A stretch of DNA of 64,000 nt from positions 2,765,501 to 2,829,500 of the forward strand of contig NZ_CP027229.1 in NCBI RefSeq assembly GCF_002999135.1. The letters are read 5' to 3'. This DNA comes from Capnocytophaga sp. oral taxon 878 (GTDB lineage: Bacteria > Bacteroidota > Bacteroidia > Flavobacteriales > Flavobacteriaceae). A program made the translations under genes and the position numbers. Position 1 is the first letter of the stretch. Every line of letters starts with the position of its first letter. The notes under the pieces are model-generated. The model made no database searches. It saw only the letters and a list, made by a program, of their open reading frames with translations, and was not told the DNA's origin. This document shows positions 56,349 to 64,000 of this stretch, piece after piece.

Positions 56349-56378
56349 TTGCTAATTCATATTTTATTATTACTTTTG
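56349..56378 (+). promoter_or_regulatory. Promoter of the exonuclease gene
   Basis: TTG (56349-56351), 19 bp, TACTTTTG (56371-56378), 21 bp before the ATG at 56399. Confidence 0.8.
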
Positions 56379-56398
56379 CAGTATTGGATAGATGTACT

Positions 56399-56890
56399 AT
56401 GGATAATTTTGTTGCCTTGGATTTTGAAACGGCTAATTATAACCAAAGTAGTGTGTGCAGTGTGGGGGTGGTGTTTGTAATAAATAAACAAATAACTGAT
56501 ACTTATTACGAGCTTATTAAGCCAGCGCCTAACTATTACAACGCTATAAATACACAAATACACGGACTTACGCGTAGGGATACTGATGGGGCGCGGATTT
56601 TTCCTGACATTTGGGCAGAACTATTGCCTAAGATAGGGGAACTGCCTATAGTGGCGCATAATAGTCCGTTTGATGAGGGTTGCCTTCGAGCAGTATTGGC
56701 ATATTATGGGTTGCCCCCTTATGGGCGAAAGTTTTTGTGTACTTGTAGGCAAGCGCGCAAGGTGCTGACAGGATTGCCAAACCATAAACTGGCTACGGTG
56801 GCTAGGCATATAGGCTTTGACTTGGAGCACCACCATCATGCCCTTGCTGATGCAGAGGCTTGTGCGGCTATTGCATTGGAGGTGTTTTGA
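56399..56890 (+). CDS. DnaQ-like 3'-5' exonuclease (DEDDh)
   Basis: 163 residues from MDNFVALDFETANYNQSS; an extension to 56267 would cross the promoter. DEDDh motifs: DFET (ExoI, Asp and Glu), HNSPFDEGCLRAVL (ExoII, Asp), HHHALADAEACAAIAL (ExoIII, His and Asp). It resembles the polymerase III epsilon proofreading subunit but is a stand-alone short form, so it may work in repair or RNA turnover instead. No BRCT or other extra domain. Confidence 0.9.
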   Translation: MDNFVALDFETANYNQSSVCSVGVVFVINKQITDTYYELIKPAPNYYNAINTQIHGLTRRDTDGARIFPDIWAELLPKIGELPIVAHNSPFDEGCLRAVLAYYGLPPYGRKFLCTCRQARKVLTGLPNHKLATVARHIGFDLEHHHHALADAEACAAIALEVF

Positions 56891-56915
56891 CCTATACAGA
56901 GCCTAAGGGCTGTAG

Positions 56916-57002
56916 AGATTGAAAGAGGCTTTTATCGCCCTATTGGAAGCATATACTGATGAGAGAAAAGCAGGAGATGTAGCTAAAAACAAAGAAGAAT
57001 AA
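56916..57002 (+). pseudogene. Possible gene-end fragment, 28 residues
   Basis: After an in-frame stop the frame reads RLKEAFIALLEAYTDERKAG then DVAKNKEE and stops; helical and protein-like, with no start codon. It may be the tail of a lost gene between the exonuclease and SUKH genes. Too short to be sure. Confidence 0.25.
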
Positions 57003-57016
57003 TCAGGAAAAAAATT

Positions 57017-57502
57017 ATGGATACTTTTACAAAAAATATAAATGTGCTTAAGGCACTTATAGCAGAGAGTAAGGGTGAATATGTGCATTTTGGGCAAGAG
57101 ATGTATCGGTTTACTAAGCAGGCAGATGTTACTGCGGAGCAGCTAGAAGCATTTGAGGCAAGGCATCATATCAGTCTGCCTTTGACCTTTAAGACCTTTC
57201 TTATGAGTTTGGGAGCTTGTACCCTTTTTGAGGATGAACGAGGGTTTGCTTATCAGTTTTTTCATCCAGACCAGTGGGAGGGTTTTGCGCAGGAAGTATT
57301 TGAAGGTACGGGAGAGTATTTGTTCCCAGAAGTGCTGTTGGTGTGTTATCCTAATGGAGGGCATCAGGCAGGGTTTATAACTACTAAGGGGGATGCTTTT
57401 GGTACTTTCTATGCTGATATTCCGCCAGAATATTGGGAAGAGGATACTGAACTAATGACATTTGCCGATTGGCTTAATGAGGAAATTACACTTTATGAAT
57501 AA
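57017..57502 (+). CDS. SMI1/KNR4 (SUKH) family protein
   Basis: 161 residues, the complete SUKH fold: DVTAEQLEAFEARHHISLPL at the start of the core, FKTFLMSLGACTLFEDERGF, then LFPEVLLVCYPNGGHQAGFI and a closing TFADWLNEEITLYE. Such proteins often act as toxin immunity factors, but no toxin is adjacent here; the DUF302 gene follows after 12 bp. A possible gene fragment lies just upstream. Confidence 0.85.
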   Translation: MDTFTKNINVLKALIAESKGEYVHFGQEMYRFTKQADVTAEQLEAFEARHHISLPLTFKTFLMSLGACTLFEDERGFAYQFFHPDQWEGFAQEVFEGTGEYLFPEVLLVCYPNGGHQAGFITTKGDAFGTFYADIPPEYWEEDTELMTFADWLNEEITLYE

Positions 57503-57514
57503 AAAAAGAGTTAT

Positions 57515-57979
57515 ATGAAATATTTTTTACTATGTATGTTATTCCCTTTTTTGGGGGTAGCGCAACCCGTTATTACGAGTATGGAGGTGGTAAAGCCTTA
57601 TCAGGAATATGATGGACGCGGGACCGTTAGTGAAACAGTAAGCGTTCTTGAAGCTTATTTTAAGCGAGCAGGTGTTACTGTTTTTGCTACAATAGACCAC
57701 CAGAAAGCAGCTGAAGAAGTAGGTGAGACGATGCCTCCTGCAACCTTGCTGGTGGTGGGAAATCCGAAAGTAGGCACCCCGCTGATGAAAGAAAGACTTT
57801 TATTTGCCATTGAGTTGCCTTTGAAAATATTGGTTTATGAGGAAAATGATATGGTAAGGGTACATTATAGGAGAGTCCAAGTTATTGCTGATAAATATAG
57901 GCTAAAGGAAGGGGCTGCCACAGCCCAAAAGATAGACCAGGCTATGGAAAAGTTAATTAGTAATGCACTGAGTAGGTAA
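57515..57979 (+). CDS. Exported DUF302 protein
   Basis: 154 residues: short signal peptide (MKYFLLCMLFPFLGVAQ), then a DUF302 domain (about 40-130) with TVFATIDHQKAAEEVGETMP and LLVVGNPKVGTPLMKERLLF, ending IELPLKILVYEENDMVRVHY. Function of the family is unknown; it occurs in periplasmic proteins. 12 bp after the SUKH gene, likely one transcript. Confidence 0.88.
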   Translation: MKYFLLCMLFPFLGVAQPVITSMEVVKPYQEYDGRGTVSETVSVLEAYFKRAGVTVFATIDHQKAAEEVGETMPPATLLVVGNPKVGTPLMKERLLFAIELPLKILVYEENDMVRVHYRRVQVIADKYRLKEGAATAQKIDQAMEKLISNALSR

Positions 57980-58024
57980 TAAGAGTGTTAGCTTATATGT
58001 TGATAAAAAAATATGTATAGTTTG

Positions 58025-58054
58025 TTGCTAATTGGCAATTGTTTTGTAATTTTG
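58025..58054 (+). promoter_or_regulatory. Promoter of murD-ftsW
   Basis: TTG (58025-58027), 19 bp, TAATTTTG (58047-58054), 41 bp before the ATG at 58096. Confidence 0.8.
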
Positions 58055-58095
58055 CACGGTTAAATAAACCTCGGGTTAAAATTGAGGTATTCATA

Positions 58096-59439
58096 ATGAA
58101 ACGTTTAGTAATATTAGGAGGAGGTGAAAGCGGTGTAGGTACCGCCATTTTGGGCAAAGAAAAGGGATGGGAAGTGTTCCTATCTGATAGAGGAGCCTTA
58201 AAGCCTGCGTATCGGGAAGTACTTGAAAAAGAAGGGATAGAATATGAAGAAGGACAGCATACAGAGGAGAAAATACTTTCTGCAGATGTGATTATGAAGA
58301 GTCCGGGTATTCCTGATAAAGTTGCGCTAGTACAAAAGGCAGCAGCACTGGGGATTCCTATTATTTCGGAAATAGAGTTTGCTGCCCAATATACCAATAG
58401 CCTTATTGTAGGGATTACAGGTAGTAACGGCAAGACTACTACTACGATGCTTACCCATCACATCTTTAAAGAAGCAGGCTTGGAAGTAGGGCTTGGGGGT
58501 AATATAGGTTATAGTTTTGCAGAACTAGTAGCAACTACCAATCCGCCTTACTACGTGTTGGAAATAAGTAGCTTTCAGCTAGATGGTATTAAAGATTTTG
58601 CACCTCATATAGCTGTATTGCTAAATATTACGCCTGATCATCTTGATAGGTATAACTACCAGTTTGAGAACTATATTGCCTCTAAATTTAGGATAGCAAT
58701 GAACCAAACGGAGGATGATTACCTTATTTACGATGCTGATGACCCTGTGATAGCTGAGTACTTGGCATCGCATCCTGTGAAATCGACCTTGATACCCTTT
58801 TCAATAGAAAAAGAGCTTCCTTATGGGGCTTTCTTAAAAGACAATAAAATATACATTATGTTAGAACAACAAATAGCGGAAGTTACCGAAATTGAAGTTG
58901 AAGAGTTAAGCTTGCGAGGCAAGCACAATGTTAAAAACACTATGGCAGCTGCTGTAGCAGCACGCTTAGTGAATATACGCAATGCTTCATTACGCGAAAG
59001 CTTGAAAGGCTTTCGTGGAGCAGATCACCGATTGGAAGAGGTGAAAGTAATAAATGAGGTTACTTATATAAACGACTCCAAAGCGACGAATGTTAATTCG
59101 GTATACTACGCTTTAGATACCATCAAAACTCCTATAGTATGGATAGTAGGGGGGCAAGATAAGGGTAATGACTATAGCGCTCTTCTGCCTTATGTACACG
59201 AAAAAGTAAAGGCTATTGTGTGCTTAGGGGTAGATAATACTCCTATACTACAGACATTCTATTCGGTAATTGATAATATAGTGGAGACTCGGTCTATGAC
59301 AGATGCAGTGCAAGCGGCTCAGCGTTTTGCGACTGCTGGGGATACAGTATTACTATCACCAGCTTGTGCTAGTTTTGACCTTTTCAAGAGTTATGAAGAT
59401 CGTGGAGACCAGTTTAAAGCAGCCGTAGCAAACTTATAA
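58096..59439 (+). CDS. murD: UDP-N-acetylmuramoylalanine-D-glutamate ligase
   Basis: 447 residues from MKRLVILGGGESGVGTAILG; a longer frame from 58039 lies inside the promoter. Adds D-glutamate to UDP-MurNAc-L-Ala in peptidoglycan precursor synthesis. Rossmann N-terminus, the ATP loop GITGSNGKTTTTMLTHH (about 115-130), LNITPDHLDRY, and the C-terminal KATNVNSVYYAL and SPACASFDLFKSYEDRGDQF. Followed by ftsW after 2 bp, as in the division and cell wall cluster, but mraY and murG are not on either side. Confidence 0.96.
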   Translation: MKRLVILGGGESGVGTAILGKEKGWEVFLSDRGALKPAYREVLEKEGIEYEEGQHTEEKILSADVIMKSPGIPDKVALVQKAAALGIPIISEIEFAAQYTNSLIVGITGSNGKTTTTMLTHHIFKEAGLEVGLGGNIGYSFAELVATTNPPYYVLEISSFQLDGIKDFAPHIAVLLNITPDHLDRYNYQFENYIASKFRIAMNQTEDDYLIYDADDPVIAEYLASHPVKSTLIPFSIEKELPYGAFLKDNKIYIMLEQQIAEVTEIEVEELSLRGKHNVKNTMAAAVAARLVNIRNASLRESLKGFRGADHRLEEVKVINEVTYINDSKATNVNSVYYALDTIKTPIVWIVGGQDKGNDYSALLPYVHEKVKAIVCLGVDNTPILQTFYSVIDNIVETRSMTDAVQAAQRFATAGDTVLLSPACASFDLFKSYEDRGDQFKAAVANL

Positions 59440-59441
59440 TT

Positions 59442-60656
59442 ATGCTGGGCTGGTTATTAAAATATATTAAGGGCGACAGAGCCTTATGGGCTCTGATTGC
59501 CTTTTTTACCTTTATATCGTTCTTGGCGGTGTACAGCACTAGTACTAACTTGGTGTATGTAGTGGGGAGAGGTACGACAATAGGGTATCTTATTAAGCAC
59601 TTTATACTTGTAGGTATAGGGGGGACAATCTTGTATGTAGTACATAGAGTGAAGTATAAATACTTTAGACCTTCATCTAAAATAGGTTTAGTTTTAGCTA
59701 TTTTTTTATTGGCAATAGTCTTCTTTAAAGGAACTACAATTGAGGGAGTAGAAGCTAGTAGGTGGCTAACAGTTATGGGTATTAGTATCCAGCCTTCTGC
59801 CCTAGCCTTGGTGGTATTGATGGTGTATGTGGCTTCATATTTGGCTAGGAACTATGGTAAAAAAGTAAGTTTTAAAGAAACAATAGTACCTTTATGGTTG
59901 CCTGTAACTGTTATTACTGGTTTGGTAGTGTTCTCTAACCTATCGACCGCAATACTCATAGTAATGTCGGTATTACTGCTTTGCTTTTTAGGGCGTTTCC
60001 CGATGAGGCATATATTTTCGGTAATGGGTATTGGAGTAGTAATGATTTTGCTTTCTTTTCTTTTTATTAAAGCTTTTCCTGATAAAATACCCAGTAGGTT
60101 CAATACGTGGGTAAGTAGGGTTGAAAGCTTTATGGGAGGTGAAGATGCTAAAGAAGGTTACCAGATAGAACGCTCTAAAATGGCAATAGCTAGAGGAGGA
60201 CTTATAGGACAGGGGGCAGGTAAAAGTACAATGAAAAACTTCTTACCCCAAAGTTCATCGGATTTTATTTATGCTATTATTACTGAAGAATATGGATTGA
60301 TAGGAGCTATAGGTGTTATATTACTATATATCTTACTGCTAATACGTATAGTAGTAATATCACAACGAGCCCCAACCCTTTTTGGACAGTTATTAGTATT
60401 AGGGCTTGGTTTTCCTATTATACTACAAGCTTTAATAAATATGGGTGTTGCGGTTGAGCTTATTCCTGTAACAGGACAGAATTTGCCACTTATAAGTAGT
60501 GGGGGGACTTCTATATTAACTACCTGCTTAGCCTTAGGTTGTATCCTATCGGTAAGTGCTCAGAAGCGCAAAGATGGTAAAATGGAAAACGACCAGCCTG
60601 AAGCTGATGTTGAAGAAGAACTAGCAGAAGATATAATAAAAATAACAAAGAAATAA
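59442..60656 (+). CDS. ftsW: SEDS-family cell division protein FtsW
   Basis: 404 residues with about ten membrane helices; SEDS glycosyltransferase that polymerises septal peptidoglycan with a partner PBP. GVEASRWLTVMGISIQPSAL (the conserved loop with R-W and Q-P-S), QSSSDFIYAIITEEYGLIGA (SSSDFIFA-E-E motif) and LPLISSGGTSILTTCLALGC near the end. RodA is the alternative, but the murD linkage favours FtsW. The Glu-rich cytoplasmic tail is ordinary. The ATPase gene follows after 12 bp. Confidence 0.93.
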   Translation: MLGWLLKYIKGDRALWALIAFFTFISFLAVYSTSTNLVYVVGRGTTIGYLIKHFILVGIGGTILYVVHRVKYKYFRPSSKIGLVLAIFLLAIVFFKGTTIEGVEASRWLTVMGISIQPSALALVVLMVYVASYLARNYGKKVSFKETIVPLWLPVTVITGLVVFSNLSTAILIVMSVLLLCFLGRFPMRHIFSVMGIGVVMILLSFLFIKAFPDKIPSRFNTWVSRVESFMGGEDAKEGYQIERSKMAIARGGLIGQGAGKSTMKNFLPQSSSDFIYAIITEEYGLIGAIGVILLYILLLIRIVVISQRAPTLFGQLLVLGLGFPIILQALINMGVAVELIPVTGQNLPLISSGGTSILTTCLALGCILSVSAQKRKDGKMENDQPEADVEEELAEDIIKITKK

Positions 60657-60668
60657 CAACACTTATAA

Positions 60669-63395
60669 ATGGCAGACAAACATCATTACAAAGGGCTTAC
60701 CGATACTCAAGTGCTGGAAAGTAGAAGGCAGCATGGTGATAACTCTCTTACATCGGTACAAGGAGAACCGCTTTGGAAACAATTTCTCTCCAAATTTACT
60801 GATCCTATTATTATTATATTGCTGGTAGCCTTAGTATTTTCATTTGGTATCTCGGCTTATGATTTTTTTGTGCATAATGAGGGCTTAAATGCTTTCTTAG
60901 AGCCTATAGGAATCTTTTTTGCTGTATTCTTGGCTACAGGAGTAGCCTTCTATTTTGAACATAAAGCAAATAAGCAGTTTGAAATACTGAATCAGGTAAA
61001 TGATGATATTTTTTATAAAGTTATTCGCAATGAGCGAGTGAGCCAAGTGCTTAAAAAAGATATAGTAGTAGGTGATATTGTTATACTTGAAACAGGCGAA
61101 GAAGTTCCTGCTGATGGAGAACTATTAGAGGCTGTATCACTACATATCAATGAATCGACCCTTACTGGTGAGCCTTTGGTACATAAAACAACTAATCCTG
61201 CTGACTTTGAAACAGAAGCTACTTACCCTTCTAATTACGTATGCCGTGGTACAGCTGTAGCCGATGGACATGGTATTGTTGAGGTGAAAAAAGTAGGTGA
61301 TGCTACTGAATATGGTAAAGTGTTTGAAGGAGTTCAAATTGATAGTTCGGTAAAAACTCCTTTAGATGAGCAACTACACAAATTGGCTGGGCTTATTACT
61401 AAAATAAGCTATACCATTGCGGCCTTGGTAATTGTAGGGCGGGTAATTTTATACTTCACTAATCCTGTCCATTCTTTAGCTAATTTGGATTGGGTACTAT
61501 TTGCTGGCTACCTGCTTAATACAGCTATGATTGCTATCACAGTAGTAGTAGTAGCTGTCCCTGAGGGGTTACCTATGAGTGTAACTTTAAGTTTGGCTTA
61601 TAGTATGCGCCGTATGATGGCTACTAATAACTTAGTGCGCAAAATGCACGCTTGTGAGACTATGGGTGCTGCAACAGTTATCTGTACTGATAAAACAGGT
61701 ACACTTACCCAAAACCAGATGACTATATATGAAACTTACTTCAATAACTTTACCGATGAATCTTTAGGTAAGCACCTCATAGCCCAGTCAATGGCAGTAA
61801 ACTCTACGGCTTATTTAGATTTTACACAAGGTGAAAAACCTTCAGTACTAGGTAATCCTACCGAAGGAGCTTTATTGTTATGGCTTAATGGACAAGGTAC
61901 TAACTATCTGCCTATACGTGAGCAATGTGAAGTGTTACAGCAGCTTACCTTCTCTACCGAGCGTAAGTATATGGCTACTTTGGTATATTCGCCAGAACTT
62001 AAAAAGAATATTCTCTATGTAAAAGGAGCTCCCGAGATAGTAATGACCTTCTGCTATCACAATGGGCAATTCCTCTCAACAATTCCTCAAACTGATTTTG
62101 AGAAGAAACTCTTACAATACCAAAATCAAGCTATGCGTACCATAGGCTTTGCCTACAAAGAGATTACCGATACAAATACTATCATCTCCGAAAATGGTAA
62201 GTTAGTAATTAACGGACTCCAATTCATAGGTATTACAGCTATTAGTGATCCTGTACGTACCGATGTTCCCCAAGCTATAGAAGAGTGTATGCGTGCCGGT
62301 ATTCAGGTTAAAATAGTAACAGGCGATACTCCTGGTACAGCTAAAGAAATAGCACGACAAATACACCTATGGGACGACTCTTGTACCGATTATAATCATA
62401 TTACAGGGGTGGAATTTGCCGCTATGAATGATACCGACCTTTTAGAGCGCATTACTCACCTGCGCGTGATTTCTCGTGCACGCCCGCTTGATAAGGCTCG
62501 TCTTGTAAATCTACTCCAACAAAAAGGTGAAGTAGTAGCAGTTACCGGCGATGGTACTAATGATGCCCCCGCACTTAAAGCAGCCCAAGTAGGGCTTTCA
62601 ATGGGCGATGGCACTTCCGTAGCCAAAGAAGCAAGTGATATAACCATCCTTGATAACTCATTTAGCAGCATAGGAAAAGCTGTGATGTGGGGGCGCTCTC
62701 TTTACCTCAATATCCAGCGCTTTATACTTTTCCAAATGACTATTAATGTGGCGGCTTGTATCATCGTCCTTATAGGTGCTTTCTTAGGTGTCGAATCACC
62801 GCTAACAGTTACCCAAATGCTATGGGTGAACCTCATTATGGATACCTTTGCAGCTTTAGCTTTAGCTTCATTGCCACCAAGCAAAAGCGTAATGAATGAT
62901 AAACCTCGCTCACGTGGGGCTAATATTATTACCAAAGAAATGGCAAGAGCTATCTTTGGCGTAGGCGGGTTCTTTGTCCTACTGCTCTTTGGCTTTATAC
63001 AGTACTTCAAAAATGAAAATATAACAAGCCTAACTCAGTTCTCAGTAGTTGATTACTGCAAGCATTTCTTCCACTTCTCTGCCCCCGAGGGTAGCCTATC
63101 AGCTTATGAACTGTCAATATTCTTTTCAATATTTGTATTCTTACAATTTTGGAATATGTTTAACGCCAAAGCCTATCGCACCGGTAAGAGTGCCTTTAGT
63201 AATATACAACAAAGCCAAGGCTTCTTAATGATAGCCGCAGTCATTGTAATAGGACAAGTAATCATTACCAGTATAGGCGGACAAATGTTCAATGTTACTC
63301 CTTTAAAGCTTATCGATTGGACAATCATTATAGGAGCTACCAGCCTAGTACTATGGATAGGCGAAGCTTTACGCATCCTAAAAAGCAAAAAATAA
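60669..63395 (+). CDS. Calcium-transporting P-type ATPase (PMCA/SERCA-like, P2)
   Basis: 908 residues. Cation ATPase N-terminal domain (HYKGLTDTQVLESRRQHGDN), two helices, actuator domain with TLTGEPLVHK, a helix pair with AVPEGLPMSVTLSLAYSMRR (P-E-G-L motif, calcium sites), phosphorylation site CTDKTGTLTQNQM, nucleotide domain (KGAPEIVM), hinge VTGDGTNDAPALK, and a C-terminal transmembrane bundle with LWVNLIMDTFAALALASLPP. Expected to export calcium. Co-directional with ftsW, 12 bp behind it; no functional link known. Confidence 0.94.
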   Translation: MADKHHYKGLTDTQVLESRRQHGDNSLTSVQGEPLWKQFLSKFTDPIIIILLVALVFSFGISAYDFFVHNEGLNAFLEPIGIFFAVFLATGVAFYFEHKANKQFEILNQVNDDIFYKVIRNERVSQVLKKDIVVGDIVILETGEEVPADGELLEAVSLHINESTLTGEPLVHKTTNPADFETEATYPSNYVCRGTAVADGHGIVEVKKVGDATEYGKVFEGVQIDSSVKTPLDEQLHKLAGLITKISYTIAALVIVGRVILYFTNPVHSLANLDWVLFAGYLLNTAMIAITVVVVAVPEGLPMSVTLSLAYSMRRMMATNNLVRKMHACETMGAATVICTDKTGTLTQNQMTIYETYFNNFTDESLGKHLIAQSMAVNSTAYLDFTQGEKPSVLGNPTEGALLLWLNGQGTNYLPIREQCEVLQQLTFSTERKYMATLVYSPELKKNILYVKGAPEIVMTFCYHNGQFLSTIPQTDFEKKLLQYQNQAMRTIGFAYKEITDTNTIISENGKLVINGLQFIGITAISDPVRTDVPQAIEECMRAGIQVKIVTGDTPGTAKEIARQIHLWDDSCTDYNHITGVEFAAMNDTDLLERITHLRVISRARPLDKARLVNLLQQKGEVVAVTGDGTNDAPALKAAQVGLSMGDGTSVAKEASDITILDNSFSSIGKAVMWGRSLYLNIQRFILFQMTINVAACIIVLIGAFLGVESPLTVTQMLWVNLIMDTFAALALASLPPSKSVMNDKPRSRGANIITKEMARAIFGVGGFFVLLLFGFIQYFKNENITSLTQFSVVDYCKHFFHFSAPEGSLSAYELSIFFSIFVFLQFWNMFNAKAYRTGKSAFSNIQQSQGFLMIAAVIVIGQVIITSIGGQMFNVTPLKLIDWTIIIGATSLVLWIGEALRILKSKK

Positions 63396-63417
63396 CAAAG
63401 ATTTTATATTATATCAG

Positions 63418-63455
63418 TAGGCTGCTTATGACCCTTCATAAGCAGCCTATTTTAT
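63418..63455 (+). terminator. Terminator of the calcium ATPase gene
   Basis: Perfect 13-bp stem (TAGGCTGCTTATG / CATAAGCAGCCTA), 6-nt loop, followed by TTTTATTT. Confidence 0.9.
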
Positions 63456-63544
63456 TTATACCCTCCCCCTTACAAACATCCTGCTGTATTCCAAACAGAA
63501 CTTTCCCTTATTAAAAGCACCTTCCAACTACCCCCTAAGATGAA

Positions 63545-63588
63545 CGAACGAATAACGAAGGATAAACGAACTATAAACGAAGGATAGT
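63545..63588 (+). repeat. Dispersed 44-bp iteron element, copy F
   Basis: Units CGAACGAATAA, CGAAGGATAAA, CGAACTATAAA, then CGAAGGATAGT (last two bases changed). Only 28 bp from the sbcD -33 element, the closest of the six to a promoter. Confidence 0.92.
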
Positions 63589-63616
63589 CAGCATACCCTC
63601 CTACCCAACACCTCAC

Positions 63617-63646
63617 TTGCTAATTCCCGATTATTTATTACTTTTG
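63617..63646 (+). promoter_or_regulatory. Promoter of sbcD
   Basis: TTG (63617-63619), 19 bp, TACTTTTG (63639-63646), 39 bp before the ATG. Confidence 0.8.
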
Positions 63647-63684
63647 CACCATATTTGCTAATTGTCAAAAACATTAATCCTATT

Positions 63685-64000
63685 ATGAATTTCCTTCATA
63701 CCGCCGATTGGCACTTAGGTCAAACCTTTTACCAGTATGACCGATACGCCGAACACCAAGCCTTCCTTAATAATCTCCTCAATATTCTTGAGGCACAACA
63801 CACCGATGTGCTTCTTATCAGCGGCGATGTTTTTGATACAGCCAACCCCCCTGTGGCGTCTGTGCGTCAGTTTTATGAGTTCCTACACCAAGCCACCAAG
63901 CAGTTCCCTCACCTGCAAATCATAGCCATTGCAGGTAATCACGACTCTCCTGTACGCCTTGAAATGCCCCAACCCTTGCTCGAAAATACCCGCGTACACC
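63685..64000 (+). CDS. sbcD: Nuclease SbcCD subunit D (3' end outside window)
   Basis: First 105 residues of the Mre11-like metallophosphoesterase that, with SbcC, cuts hairpin and protein-blocked DNA ends. Metal-binding motifs in order: HTADWHLGQTF (motif I), LLISGDVFDTANPP (motif II), IAGNHDSPVRLE (motif III, GNHD). Later His motifs lie past the edge. Iteron copy F is directly upstream. Confidence 0.93.
   Translation, partial: MNFLHTADWHLGQTFYQYDRYAEHQAFLNNLLNILEAQHTDVLLISGDVFDTANPPVASVRQFYEFLHQATKQFPHLQIIAIAGNHDSPVRLEMPQPLLENTRVH

Larger units (their letters stand above)
55818..56398. other. 581-bp divergent gap with minisatellite and repeat element copy E
   Basis: Contains, in order, the miaB promoter, a 14-bp tandem repeat (55891-55980), purine-rich sequence with GGTTGCGAATTATG (56053), the iteron core, AGGAGTTAGGAGATAGGGG (56231) and TTTTTGCATTATTCGCAA (56271), then the exonuclease promoter. 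The order of motifs around the core parallels copy B. No gene seen. Confidence 0.7.
63396..63684. other. 289-bp gap with terminator and repeat element copy F
   Basis: ATPase terminator (63418-63455), a pyrimidine-rich stretch (63455-63540), the iteron core (63545-63588) and the sbcD promoter. No gene. Confidence 0.7.

Noticed and set aside
9530..63588. IS or MITE interpretation of the dispersed element
   Set aside because: I see no terminal inverted repeats or target duplications at the ends of the copies and no transposase; boundaries fade gradually.

Overview
The window looks like chromosomal DNA of a gliding member of the Flavobacteriia (phylum Bacteroidota), most like an oral Capnocytophaga. 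The family-level call rests on three things. Nearly every readable promoter has the Bacteroidota form TTG-N19-TAnnTTTG. Ribosome-binding regions are A-rich rather than Shine-Dalgarno. There is also a 4101-residue secreted protein ending in a type B type IX secretion sorting domain of the gliding-motility kind. The genus is inference from overall similarity. I saw no tRNA, rRNA, CRISPR array, transposase or prophage.

Layout. 1-4.3 kb: a TonB-dependent receptor running off the left edge, a HipB-like repressor followed by a decayed hipA, a membrane AraC-type regulator and a small exported protein. 4.4-9.2 kb: the classic rimP-nusA-infB operon, with a hairpin in its leader. 9.8-10.6 kb: a double UspA stress protein. 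10.9-19.2 kb: an accessory block of small co-oriented proteins including SUKH (SMI1/KNR4), DUF6678 and DUF4303 members, a tandemly duplicated gene, and a PAAR-like (DUF4280) start codon region joined to a duplicated 3' tail of an upstream gene. This resembles an immunity or effector-exchange locus. 19.3-28.9 kb: housekeeping (DUF3078 protein, tdk, a LytTR regulator, dxs, hemJ, hemH, purB, holB), an orphan antitoxin with a truncated toxin, and a TerC protein. 29.8-42.1 kb: the giant SprB-like surface protein. 42.7-54.3 kb: glyS, a PAS protein, a PAP2 phosphatase, a zinc-ribbon membrane protein, ric, a CYTH protein, valS, dapD, holA, an HsdR-N-like nuclease-fold protein and a family 2 glycosyltransferase. 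54.4-64.0 kb: miaB, a DnaQ-like exonuclease, a SUKH protein, a DUF302 protein, murD-ftsW, a calcium P-type ATPase and the start of sbcD.

The most unusual feature is a dispersed element in six long intergenic gaps (about 9.5, 29.2, 42.4, 47.6, 56.1 and 63.6 kb). Each copy is a 44-bp core of four 11-bp direct repeats of the form CGAAnnATAAA. Five of the six share one identical 35-bp stretch. The cores sit in strongly purine/pyrimidine-skewed flanks whose polarity follows the core's orientation, and every copy lies upstream of a promoter, never between convergent genes. I know of no described family that matches it.

The genes form ordinary operons: rimP-nusA-infB (translation and transcription factors), hemH-hemJ-dxs (haem and isoprenoids), holB-purB, valS-dapD, and murD-ftsW (envelope growth). 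The accessory and remnant loci (hipA, the ParE/RelE-like toxin, PAAR-like) record repeated loss or exchange of toxin genes while their partners stayed intact.
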